Position numbers and translations under genes: made by a program. Shown in pieces: positions 10,753 to 19,639 of a stretch of DNA of 29,151 nt; the first letter of the stretch is position 1; every line of letters begins with the position of its first letter. This DNA comes from Chara braunii (taxonomy: Eukaryota > Streptophyta > Charophyceae > Charales > Characeae): positions 989,636 to 1,018,786 of the forward strand of contig BFEA01000402.1 of assembly GCA_003427395.1 (NCBI GenBank). Direction: 5' to 3'. The notes below the pieces were generated by a model, which worked only from the letters and a program-made list of their open reading frames with translations, had not been told where the DNA came from and searched no databases.

Positions 10753-12450
10753 ATGAGTGGAACTGGTAGTCAGGAAGAGACAGCTAACGAGGGGATTTTG
10801 ACTCGGAGGGAGCTCGTCGGAGGCACTGTCGTGTATCAGGTTCTACCACCTGGCGCTGACAAGGCAGCGGCATGCAGAAAGTGGTGTTCAGCGTAGGCGT
10901 AGGGCACGGGAAGTTGCTGCAGAATCTGAGCGGCCAGAAACAGTAGCTACAGAAGTTGCAGACGCAATCGCATCCGCAGCATCAACCTCCATGCAAGCTC
11001 AGCCAACGCGAAGCACCCAGGATGTATCACAGACGACTTCCGTAGGCATGAGCACGGGTCCATCCTCAAGTTCCACCCTACTAGACGGCTGACTCGCAGT
11101 TCAGCCAGCCAGCCTAGCTAACTAGGGAGGATCTAGAGATCCAAGAGGCCGCGAATATCCGCCTTCGGCTAAAAGCTGAACTCAGGGATGCAGCATACAG
11201 AGGAAAGAGAGCTAGGAATAGAAAAGCTAGATTGGAGAACAGGGACGCCAAGCGGGCTACCATAGAGGGACTAGATGAGTCTGTCCTGGATGATACCCCG
11301 CACGCCCTAAAAGTCGGAATGCTGCAGCAACTCCCCTCGCCCTACGCCTACACAGCTGTACAGGATAGCCGGATGGACGACATACGGTCCACTTTGGACC
11401 AGATACCTAGAGCTCTTCGTGGTTTGGGAAGCCCACTCCCTTCCACAACGGCTGGACCTAGTATTAGGCTGCAGGCTGCAGTCCCGCTGTCGTCCACTTT
11501 GCCGGCGACGGTAGGGTCCTTCGTTCCCGAGTTAAGCATGCCTTTGCCAGGTGGAAACTTACCAGTAGGTGCACAGACTCAGGCTTCTTCTTCATCACAG
11601 CAAGCTGTTGTAGCTGCAAGATAACAGCCGATCCAGCAGCCTTTGCAGCCGCAGGGACAGGGTGCCAGGTCACAGCCACAATGGGCCCTAAGACTATGTT
11701 GGCACCTCCAGAGCCATTTACCGGAGACAAGAAGAACAGGATCTTGAAACAGTGCCGACATACGTTAGGGCCAAGTTGGCGCGTCTCGATCAGGAAGTAA
11801 TCATTGCTGCAGCGTGCAACAGGCACCAGTTTATGGGAGGAAGAAGAAGATTCCACAGGATTGAAAAAAAAAGGGTCGCCTCATGTTCATCGATTCAGAT
11901 GGGAATCAGGAGGAGACAGACGATACATCCGATCTAGAGGGAGAGACAGTATCTGGACGGTGGGGATAGTTCAGAGGGAGGAACGCTTGCCGCGGCCACT
12001 ACAAAGACTAAGGCGGCTGGTAAGGGTAAGGCGGGTCAGCCTATGAACCAAGGGAAGGACCAAGTCTCACCCAATGCACTGCTTTGGGCGAAAGTTGGTT
12101 TGATCAGCACGTGTGGCGGGACAGGTATGTTCGCGGGGCATGCATCAATTGTGGCCAGTATGGTCGCACACACGCCAAGTGCAAGAGGAAAAAGGTTACC
12201 AAGAAGATACCACCCGTAGTGGGTGGTGGCCCATCTTCTGCCCAGGGAAACACTTTTGTGAGTTCGTCCTAGGGAAACATGTCAGGCCAGTAGAAGTTAC
12301 AGCTGCTTCTACTCAGGCTGAAGTGGTTGATGCTCCCTCACCACTTCAGGAGATGGCCAAGGCTATTGCCTCCTTTGTCACCCAGCAGACGAGTCTGGAC
12401 CAAACGATGCTCTGTTCGTTATACATGTCTGAGGCCTTGAGAGGACCTTG
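10753..12450 (+). pseudogene. Ty3/gypsy gag, fragmented
   Basis: The ATG at 10753 opens MSGTGSQEETANEGILTRRE and reaches a stop near 10896. Coding continues in another frame (QRRRRAREVAAESERPET...) to about 11090. It continues again through an arginine-rich helical stretch and 11232-11624 (SPYAYTAVQDSRMDDIRS). A capsid-like part follows at about 11680-11850 (PPEPFTGDKKN, then TVPTYVRAKLARLDQEVIIA in another frame). A nucleocapsid-type knuckle lies at 12141-12182 (CINCGQYGRTHAKC), where the usual histidine position is arginine. Gag packages the element RNA into particles. At least four frame changes make this copy inactive. Confidence 0.75.
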
Positions 12451-12778
12451 AAAGAGAGTGGTTAGAGAAGGACCCTCGCGAGTCCTGGGTGGCGATGGCA
12501 AAGAGTCCCGGAGGGAGCACTTCATAGTGGAAGTTAATGTGGGAAGCTGCAAGTGTGTTGCCTTCGCAGACATTGACTCCACCAGGAATTTCATTAGCCG
12601 CGCTTGTGTTGAAAGGTTGTGCCTAGGGGACCGAGTGCAGTGGCTTAGCAGGGTTGTAGCCTCTACCTTAGCAAATAAGGAGCGCATGGTCGTACACGAC
12701 TACGTTAAGGACGTGGTCTGTACCTTCCCCTATGGAGGAGGGGAACGTAATCATATGATTTTGTTTCTGGCCAGTGAC

Positions 12779-12795
12779 GACTTACCATTTGACAT
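12779..12795 (+). repeat. Target-site duplication, 5' copy, short retroposon
   Basis: GACTTACCATTTGACAT is repeated exactly at 13232-13248 on the far side of the insert. It belongs to the gypsy protease coding sequence (DLPFD). Confidence 0.92.
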
Positions 12796-13231
12796 AGACA
12801 AGATAGCATAGAACTTAGTGCTCTATGGGCCGGGCAAGGAGAGAGAGGGAGGTCTCACCGGTGCCCCCCTGTCCCTCCGGAATCCGAACCTGGCCACGGG
12901 TTAAGGAAAGGGGATAGGGACTGCTAGCCTATAGTGCATGAGCTGGCATCCGGAGACATATGAGGAGGAAGTCCCTCCCCTTTTTTTCCCCGGGTTAGCC
13001 TCGTCTAAGCCATGGGGCACTGGACCCGGTTTCCGGCCTAGTGATTTTTGTTTTCTTTGAGGCTTCTACACACAAAGTTTGTTCTCTGATGGGATCACGC
13101 CCCAGACGCTTTTCTTATACTCTCTATATGTTGCAGTTCATAAGGGACGCTGAGCTCGGTTCAAAGCACGTGACGCTCCCACAAATAGATAAGAGCCTTG
13201 TTGTTTAAAAAAGAAAAAGAAAAAAAAAAAA
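12796..13231 (+). mobile_element. Short poly(A) retroposon (SINE or severely truncated LINE) inserted in gypsy protease
   Basis: A 436-bp insert lies between exact 17-bp duplications and ends in an A-rich tail (13207-13231). The gypsy protein sequence joins up on either side, so the ends are firm. No coding frame of note is present. Its last about 65 bp before the tail (AAGGGACGCTG...CTCCCACAAATAGAT) resemble the end of LINE A (about 7804-7855). A second version of this motif (GGGCACTGGACCCGGTTTCC) lies internally at about 13015. The 3' similarity and equal TSD length suggest movement by LINE A type machinery. I could not find convincing A and B boxes, so SINE versus 5'-truncated LINE is open. 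Confidence 0.8.
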
Positions 13232-13248
13232 GACTTACCATTTGACAT
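13232..13248 (+). repeat. Target-site duplication, 3' copy, short retroposon
   Basis: This exact 17-nt match to 12779-12795 immediately follows the A-tail. The gypsy frame continues from here. Confidence 0.92.
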
Positions 13249-13305
13249 GTTGTTAGGTATATACTACTTTGAGTTGCTCAGCCCCAGTTTGACAGGGACC
13301 GAAAG

Positions 13306-14607
13306 ATGCTTAAGCATGTGTTGCTTGGTGGGAGGACCGTTAGACTTGCAACATATCGTGCAAGCAAGCTAGTGGATTCTTATGGCTGCATGTGCGCACA
13401 CACGTTTTATAATTATTATAAACAAAACCAAGAGGACAGTATGTATGTAGTCTTTGTCTCTAAGAAAGGGGAGGCCATAAAAACATTCCCAAAGATAGAA
13501 GCCATTGTTGCTAGGTATACAGTCCTTTTCGAGGAGCCTTCAAGGGTCGTGGAAAGAGAAGTCGTCCACGCAATAGAAATCATTCCTGGAAGCAAAGTGC
13601 CTAAGGAAGAATCTATAGGATGGCTCCTGCGGAGTTGGATGAGCTCCGCCGACAATTGAAAGAGCTAATAGAGAAGGGATGGATTCGACCTATACATCTC
13701 CCTACAGTGCGCAAATTGTTTTCGTTATGAAGAAAGGGGGATCGCTAAGGTTGTGCATTGATTATAGAGGCCTCAATGCCATCACAGTGGAGAACGTCGA
13801 GCCTCTACACTGCGTCAACAACCTTCTAGATATGGTGCAGGTATGTAAGTACTTCACTAAGATAAATTTCAAGTCTGGCTACCATTAGATACAATCAAAC
13901 TCGAGGATCAACACAAAACCGCATTTCAGACCCTGTATGCTATGTATGAGTTTGTGGTGATGCCTTTCAGTTTGTGCAATACGCCGGGAACATTCCAACA
14001 CGCAATGAATAGGTTGTTCCAAGACTACTTAAATAAATTTATCGTCATGTACCTCGACGACATTGTTATTTTGAGTAGGATTGTTGAGGAGCATGTGCAG
14101 CACGTTGACCTTGTGCTAGGACTCCTTTGGCAGCACAAGTATAAGATTAATTGGAGAAATGCAAGTTTGGTCGCACCAAGATCTTATACTTGGGTCATGA
14201 GATTTTCGTGGATGGTCTTAGGCCAAAAGGGTGTGAAGGTGGCTTGTACTAGGGATTGGCCAAGACCTCAGTCTGTGATAGAGGTCAAGTCCTTCTTAGG
14301 GATGACAGACTACTATTGTAACTTTGTGACAAACTACAATTCAGTCGCAGCCCCCTTGACGGACCTTACTCGCCTCGACGCCCCGTGGGAGTGCACAAAT
14401 TATTGCAAGAGAGGTTTCAAGCGATTGAAGTATGCTCTCATGCATCCGGAGATCTTGATGCTGCCCGATCCTCAGAAGCCATTCATCGTGACAATCAATG
14501 CAAGCCAATATGGCATTGGTGCAGTATTGGCACAACAAGAGGGGGAAACATTGAGACCGATTGAGTATATGAGTAAGAAGTTGCCTTTTTAAAAGTTTGT
14601 GAAATCC
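13306..14607 (+). pseudogene. Ty3/gypsy reverse transcriptase and start of RNase H, frameshifted
   Basis: Fragments follow one another in changing frames. The linker at 13306-13630 is followed by MAPAELDELRRQLKELIEKG at 13620. The RT fingers lie at 13679-13888 with KKGGSLRLCIDYRGLNAIT, and palm and thumb at 13942-14592 with the catalytic YLDD at 14050-14061. RNase H begins with FIVTINASQYGIGAVLAQ. The first catalytic RT aspartate (FTKIDLKSGYH in the family) is asparagine at 13865-13867, followed by a TAG where a glutamine is usual. The first RNase H aspartate is also asparagine (14497-14499). The frame stops at 14592, and the coding region is split at 14612 by a solo LTR. Confidence 0.88.
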
Positions 14608-14612
14608 ACGTA
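14608..14612 (+). repeat. 5-bp target duplication, left of solo LTR
   Basis: ACGTA sits here and at 15743-15747. Removing the insert and one copy restores the gypsy codons ACG TAT GAG CGC (TYER). Confidence 0.88.
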
Positions 14613-15742
14613 TGTTACATACTTCAATGAGTATGGGCAGAACCAAAGATCAACCAATTAGGATGAGCATGTATGCAGCGGAAGTCTGATGAACGGACTG
14701 ACTCACATAGACTGACTCAAGAATCACTCCACACACATACAATCGTGAGATGGTGGGGTCTGGGCCAAGCATGGACGATGCCCAGATCCCGTACACTCAT
14801 ACACAGATGAAAGGTGGGAGGAGAGACGAAGGAGGTGGGGGAGGTAGANAGCACCGGTAGGTCACCGAAATAGAATCCGATAGGTCACCGATATGGTAAT
14901 CCAAAATGTCATCCAACAAGATCAAAATGTCGAGGACAATCAGTCACCAATGTCGGAGATACAGAGTCCAAATGTAACCGGTGTCCGAACTGTGATGCCG
15001 CCAAGTATCAACCCCAACAATCTCCAAGTCTCCAGTTCGGTAAGTACCACAGTCTCATACCACCAAAGCCCAACACTGACCTCTGTCCAACTAGTATAAG
15101 TCTCCAATCTGAAGAAGAAGAAGAAGAAGAAGAAGAAGAAGAAGAAGAAGAAGAAGAAGAAGAAGAAGAAGAAGAAGAAGAAGAAGGAGGAGGAGGAGGA
15201 GCCGAGGAGGAGAGAGAGAGAGAGAGGGGACTGACGATGGGAGGGAGGAGAGAACCTCCGGCTCCCTGATNCCTCAGGCGGCGATGGCCGCCGGTCTGGC
15301 TCAGTCGCCCTGCTGCTGCTCCACTCGCCGCTGCTGCGCTAATGCTGCGCTGCGCTGCTCCTCGCTGCTCCTGCGCTAAAGATAGCGCTAGCGCTAATGT
15401 GCGTTGTACCATACCGTACCGGTAGAGTGCCGGTAGGTCGATAGCCTCAGTGAGGCTGGACCGGTACCTTTGTACTGGTGGGCAGAGGTCGGCCTCTATG
15501 CTGCGAGGCCGGACCGTGCCCTGAACCGTCCAGATGGACGGTTCAGCCCCAACCGGCGGGCGGCAGCCTCAAGAGCGCCGCCAGGCCCAAACGGTAATAT
15601 CGTTTGGGCCTGCCCGTCGGGTCTGGTCCAAGGTAAGGCCTTTACGGCCTGTAGTACCCCAAGGTCGGGCCTTTAGGCCGTACTGTGTCTGTCTACCCCT
15701 AAGTCGGGTCCGGTAGGGCTTGTGTGCGTCGAAGATGTAACA
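14613..15742. mobile_element. Solo LTR (1,130 bp) of an unrelated LTR retrotransposon, nested in gypsy RNase H
   Basis: The insert begins TGTTACAT and ends ATGTAACA, a perfect 8-bp terminal inverted repeat with the TG...CA ends of LTRs. It is flanked by a 5-bp ACGTA duplication. Flanking gypsy protein sequence joins across it (…KSTY/ERELYALYKAL). No gag or pol coding is inside. The interior holds a long GAA repeat, GC-rich short inverted segments around 15480-15640 and two N characters (14850, 15271). A solo LTR forms when the two LTRs of an element recombine. The Ns leave a small chance that internal sequence is missing from the assembly. Confidence 0.8.
15111..15200 (+). repeat. (GAA)n to (GGA)n microsatellite inside the solo LTR
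   Basis: About 25 GAA units are followed by several GGA units, and a short GA run follows at about 15211-15226. Poly-Glu, poly-Lys and poly-Ser frames across it are not genes. Confidence 0.95.
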
Positions 15743-15747
15743 ACGTA
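15743..15747 (+). repeat. 5-bp target duplication, right of solo LTR
   Basis: This is the second ACGTA copy, directly after the terminal CA of the solo LTR. Confidence 0.88.
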
Positions 15748-16734
15748 TGAGCGCGAGCTCTACGCCCTCTACAAGGCTTTGATCCATTGGAGACATTATC
15801 TGTTGGGCAGTTCTTCTATGTGAGAATTGATCATCAAACCCTCAAATGGATTAACAATGTTGGGGATGCACTCTCACGTAGGGCAGACCTTCTGGGTGAG
15901 CTGATAACTAAGTTTGGCCTATCTGACGATCTTACTCAAGCTATGGTGGAAGCCTCTCAAGAAGACTTCGTGATGATGGACATCATCCGCAAGCTCGAGG
16001 TAAAAAACAAAGCAACACCAGACCAGTTTGTGGTGATGGACGGTTTGCTCTTTCTTGAAAAGGCTGGGAATAAAAGGTTGTATGTGTCGTGTGGAGAGTT
16101 TTTGCGTAGTTTATTTTTAGGAGAATGTCATGATGCGACTGGACACCTTGGCTACAAAAAGACCAGCGCGAACCTAGTTCAGCTATTTTGGTGGCCCGCT
16201 ATACTAGAGGATGCAAAGCGCTATGTAGAGACTTGTCTAGGACACAAGCGTCGCTTCGGTTAATAAAGCCCTTGCCTATTCCCGTTGGTCCGGGACAAAG
16301 TGTGTCCATGCACTTCATGGATACTCTCGTAACAAGCAAGAGCGGCAAGAGATATCTTTGTCATAGTGGACCGTTTTACAAAGTATGCTATGTTCGTTGC
16401 CATGCCAGAGACCACAAAGACTGAACACGTTATTAAGTTACTCATTGATCACTACGTACGTGATTTCTGATTGCCAAAGTCTATTGTAAGTGATAGAGAT
16501 GTCCATTTCGCTAGTGAAATGTGGAAGAAAGCAGCTGGACAGATGGGCAGCCAGCTCCAAATGACTTTAGGGAATCACCCTAAAGCCAATGGCCAAGCGG
16601 AGTGCAGCACTTGCTTCAGCACTACATCAAGCTGAGCGAAGAGGACTAGGATGAAAAGCTTCCTCTCATCGCCAGTGATTCATTGAACCACGGGCGTTTC
16701 TCCTAATGAACTGCACTTAGGTTGGAAGCCTAGA
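15748..16734 (+). pseudogene. Ty3/gypsy RNase H remainder and integrase, decayed
   Basis: RNase H resumes as ERELYALYKALIHWRHYLLG, then changes frame to 15787-16263. In the DHQTLKWI...DALSRRAD segment about 30 residues between WI and DALSRRAD are deleted. The integrase zinc-binding part is ECHDATGH...YVETCLGH (about 16127-16252), where the second cysteine of the usual C-x2-C is lost. The catalytic core follows in pieces. The first aspartate is histidine (SMHFMDT, 16311-16313), the second is kept (VSDRD, about 16489) and the glutamate is kept (GQAE, about 16592-16603). Integrase would insert the cDNA. This copy is inactive. Confidence 0.85.
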
Positions 16735-17126
16735 TGGACATATGAAAGGGGAAGCTCCAGTATAAGGTGCAAGATATTGTAATGTAGCAGGAGAATTGGC
16801 AGTTTCCGCTACTACTATGGTATAAATTAAAGCACCAGTACACCACATATCGGCCCGTGGGTGTCAGCATGAAACCCGCACCACTTTGGAGGCCGCCAAT
16901 TTTCTTTTTCAACGGCAGGCCTGGCCGCGCGGCGCCTCCGAGTTTTGCTTGTGGTGACAAAAACTTTCTGCAAGGCTGGGACCGTGTACTAGCGATTTAA
17001 AGCAAAGCGTACCTTTGGTTTATATAAATAAAATCAATACAAGAATAACAATAAAGAAGACTTCAATAGAGCAATAAAACATAAAATTTAATTGATTTTC
17101 ATTTGATATTTCATATTCATTTTATG
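16735..17126. mobile_element. Unidentified AT-rich insertion (about 390 bp) in the gypsy integrase C-terminal part
   Basis: Gypsy coding stops after LHLGWKPR (about 16731) and resumes with DFLLPENRTAATLGTLEFD at about 17128. The 390 bp between carry no retrotransposon coding. The left half is GC-moderate and the right 120 bp strongly AT-rich. I cannot define clear terminal repeats or a target duplication (a TA duplication is possible), so the element type is unknown. A replacement or local rearrangement is also possible. Confidence 0.55.
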
Positions 17127-17870
17127 TAGACTTTCTTCTTCCTGAAAACCGAACAGCTGCGACGCTTGGCACCCTTGAGTTCGATGTCCAGTATGAAAAG
17201 TTGTTGCAGCAAGCTATCGAGTACATAAAAAAAGCTCAAGACACTATGATAGCATCTGAGAACAGAGACAGGTGACAGTCCACATTTCAGGTAGGAGAAC
17301 GAGTCTGGGTTAAGTCTAGGGAGTTCGAACAGGAGACTGGCATCTCTAGGAAACTAATTAATGCCTCAGTATTTCGGTTCTTGGGAAGTCCTTGACATTT
17401 GTATCCCTCCTCGAAGCTTGCACCTTTTGCTGAGACTGATCAATTTGCTTCAAGGAGATCAATGCTGCCCCCAACCATGGATGGCTAAGTGGCCATCGAT
17501 GATATTGTTGATGATCGAGACATTCCTGTTCCGAAGTCAACTGGCAGAGGAAGACCACCGAAACCTCCAAGAGAATACCAGGTCAGATTCAGGCATCATA
17601 TAGATCCAACGGAAGATCGTTGTCATCGAAGGAGGAGCTAATGAAGAAAGCACCTCAGATTGTTGCAGCGTACGAAGGCAAACTCAAGGGGAAAGCTATT
17701 GTGGCATCTCAGCAGACTTTCAAAGCTGACGAGGAGGGAGTGCGAGGAATGGGCCCCTCGCAAGAGAGGCATGTGCCCGCTGTCGGAGGCGGACTTGCCA
17801 CGTCAATGGAAGTTGACCCGTCGCAGCCAGTCTCCACGTTGTATCGAAGCTGTGGCTTAGCTGCCCAAGC
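17127..17870 (+). pseudogene. Ty3/gypsy integrase C-terminus with AT-hook-like and chromodomain-like tail
   Basis: DFLLPENRTAAT is followed by QYEKLLQQAIEYIKKAQDTM, then a TGA (about 17274), then QSTFQVGERVWVKSREFE, the usual GPY/F-type region of gypsy integrases, with frame changes near 17365. A basic GRGRPPKPP stretch (17541-17569) resembles an AT-hook. It precedes EYQVRFRHHIDPTED, which has the look of a degenerate chromodomain strand (family: YLVRFxGxxxxEDxW). The tail continues in another frame (SKEELMKKAPQIVAAYEGKL) before running into minisatellite DNA. In chromoviruses this tail steers insertion to particular chromatin. That role is inferred from position and pattern. Confidence 0.65.
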
Positions 17871-18159
17871 GCACACTATTGGATTGGCTCTTGGGGACTG
17901 CACGCCCAAGTGGACACTATCGGATTGTTTCTCGGGCACTGCAAGCCCAAGTGCGCACTGTTGGATTAATTCTCAGGAACTGCGCACCATCGTGCGCACT
18001 GTCGAATTGAATCTTGGAACCTGCGCGCCCAAGCACGCACTGTCGGATTGGTTCGGGAAACTACGCGCCTTGCACGCACTATCAGATCGGCATTCAGAAC
18101 CTGCGCGCCCGTGCGCGCCCTGTCAGATCGGCATTCAGAGCCTGTGTGTCCGTGCGCGC
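17863..18159 (+). repeat. Minisatellite A, 41-bp unit, about 7 copies
   Basis: Seven consecutive units start at 17863, 17904, 17945, 17986, 18027, 18067 and 18107, each 40 or 41 bp. They follow the pattern GCCCAAG-YGCRCACTRT-YGGATTG...CTGCGC. Units differ by 10-30 percent, so the array is old. It lies just 3' of the gypsy pol. A 210-codon frame that crosses it is incidental. Confidence 0.88.
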
Positions 18160-18324
18160 ACTCGCTGCTGGTGCATGTTGCCACACTCCACAATTTATGA
18201 GCTTGCTGCTGGTGCATGCTGCCACGCCCCACGATCTACAAGCTTGTTGTAGGTGTGGGTTGCGGTGTCTCACGATCCACGGGCTCGCTGCTGGTGTGTG
18301 CTAACCGTATCAGATGACTCATGG
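18160..18324 (+). repeat. Minisatellite B, 41-bp unit, about 4 copies
   Basis: Units at 18160, 18201, 18242 and 18283 follow the pattern GCTYGCTGCTGGTGYRTGYTGCC...ACGATCYACRG. The unit sequence differs from minisatellite A but the period is the same 41 bp, and it follows A without a gap. Confidence 0.85.
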
Positions 18325-18456
18325 GTCCCTGGAACAGCGTGCTCCTATGATCCGTGCAGGCAGGCAAGATTGCGCCCCCCTTTTTTCGGCCCTCGCCTTA
18401 CAAGTTGTGGGCACCCTGTAAGTATCCCCTGATCATGACTCCAGACTTTCCACGGT

Positions 18457-18554
18457 GAACAGGGGCACTTGAGGCCTTGTTTTCTGCTATTAGTGACTGC
18501 ACCAGGAACAGGGGCATGTGAGGCCTTGTTTTGTGCTATTACTGAGTGCACGAG
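18457..18554 (+). repeat. Tandem duplication C, 49-bp unit, 2 copies
   Basis: Two adjacent 49-bp copies begin GAACAGGGGCA at 18457 and 18506, with about 7 differences. Confidence 0.9.
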
Positions 18555-18639
18555 GGCGAGTGGTAGTTGCCCTGATATCTGGTAGACGAGCAGAGGGCTG
18601 TTCGAGTGTTTCCCTGGCTCAAGCGGTAATCGGTCCACT

Positions 18640-18865
18640 CCCTTCTACTTTGGTAATTGCAGTTCAGACCAGTCGATGTTGCCTCGGTAATTGCAGTCCC
18701 GTCCCTGCCTTCATATTTACAGTCCCGTGCCCGCTGATCAGGGAGTTGCAGTTCAGCCATGATGATCGGGAAGGTGCTGTTCAGTCCCTGCTGCTTCGGT
18801 ATTTTTGTGGTATAGTCTTGCTGCTCCAGTGAGTTGCAGTTCAGTTTTTTGCTGTCCCAGTAATC
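18640..18865 (+). repeat. Degenerate repeat region D (GCAGTTCAG-type motif)
   Basis: The motif (A/T)ATTGCAGTTCAG or its close variants (TTGCAGTCCCG, TTACAGTCCCG, GTTGCAGTTCAG) recurs about every 35-60 bp, without a constant unit. It grades into array E on its right. Confidence 0.55.
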
Positions 18866-19355
18866 TGCTGGCCAGGCCCATTCCGGAAGGCAGACTATTT
18901 TTCAGACTTGAGTTGTTGCTGGCCAGACCCATTCCGGAAGGCACATTATTTTCGGACTTGAGTTGTTGTTGGCCGGGCCCATTCCGGTGGGCCCATATTT
19001 TTCATACATGAGTTGTCGCTAGCCAGGCCCACTCGGGGGGCCTTCTCCACGAGTTGCTGCTAGCCAGGCCCACTCAAGCAGGCCTTTTCCACGAGTTGCT
19101 GCTAGCCAGGCCCACTCAGGCGGGCCTTTTCCATGAGTTGCTGCTAGCCAGGCCCACTCAAGCGTGCCTTTTCCATGAGTTGCTGCTAGCCAGGCCCACT
19201 CAGGCGGGGCTTTTCTACGAGTTGCTGCTAGCCAGGCCCACTCAGGCAGGCCTTTTCCATGAGTTGCTGCTAGCCAGGCCCACTCAGGGGGGCTTTTCCA
19301 CGAGTTGCTGCTAGCCAGGCCCACTCAGGTGGGCCTTTTCCACGAGTTGCTGCTA
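18866..19355 (+). repeat. Minisatellite E, about 50-bp then 42-bp units, about 11 copies
   Basis: Three longer units (about 48-50 bp, CCCATTCCGG type) are followed from 19012 by about eight units of 41-42 bp with the pattern GTTGCTGCTAGCCAGGCCCACTCAGG...TTTTCCACGA. Because 42 is a multiple of three, both strands stay open. They yield 14-residue repeats such as LLARPTQAGLFHE and AWLAATHGKGPPEW, which I do not regard as genes. Confidence 0.9.
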
Positions 19356-19639
19356 ACAGTTCCCATATTGGGAGTGGATTGCTGGCCATGTCCTTCGAAG
19401 ACCTCACACACTCGAGCTTTTGCCTGATCAGGCTTCCAGGCAGGCCCACCAAGGTGGACCTCTGCATTGTGCTGCTGCAGGACGGTCAAGTTCATCTAGT
19501 TGTGACCCCTATCATCAGGATGCTACAGCTGGCCAGGTGGTCAGGAAGGCCGACCGTACGCGTTCAGACTATGTTTTTGCAAGCTAATCAAGCTGGCTTG
19601 CCGATGCTCTACCACCCCGTAGTGGGGCAAACGTATTGA

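Larger units (their letters stand above)
12458..13305 (+). pseudogene. Ty3/gypsy aspartic protease domain, interrupted
   Basis: The frame from 12458 carries the protease core. The active-site region reads ADIDSTRNFIS at about 12566-12598, where the family has a D-S/T-G-A motif before TRNFIS, so the glycine-alanine pair is missing. The domain continues to DLPFD and is cut by the retroposon at 12796-13231. It resumes after the duplicated target site with MLLG... and then the linker to RT. The enzyme would process the Gag-Pol polyprotein. It is inactive here by both lesion types. Confidence 0.75.

Noticed and set aside
12880-12905. tRNA-type B box in the short retroposon
   Set aside because: GGTTCGGATTCC reads on the strand opposite to the A-tail, with no matching A box at the right distance.
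15008-15412. Poly-Ser minus-strand protein
   Set aside because: It arises from the GAA microsatellite inside the solo LTR and contains an N.
17620-18252. 210-codon frame on the plus strand as a cysteine-rich protein
   Set aside because: The first about 80 residues are the decayed gypsy pol tail. The rest is 41-bp minisatellite, whose length is not a multiple of three, so the apparent protein is incidental.
18866-19355. CRISPR-like array
   Set aside because: Units abut with no unique spacers, they vary throughout, and the context is eukaryotic. It is a minisatellite.
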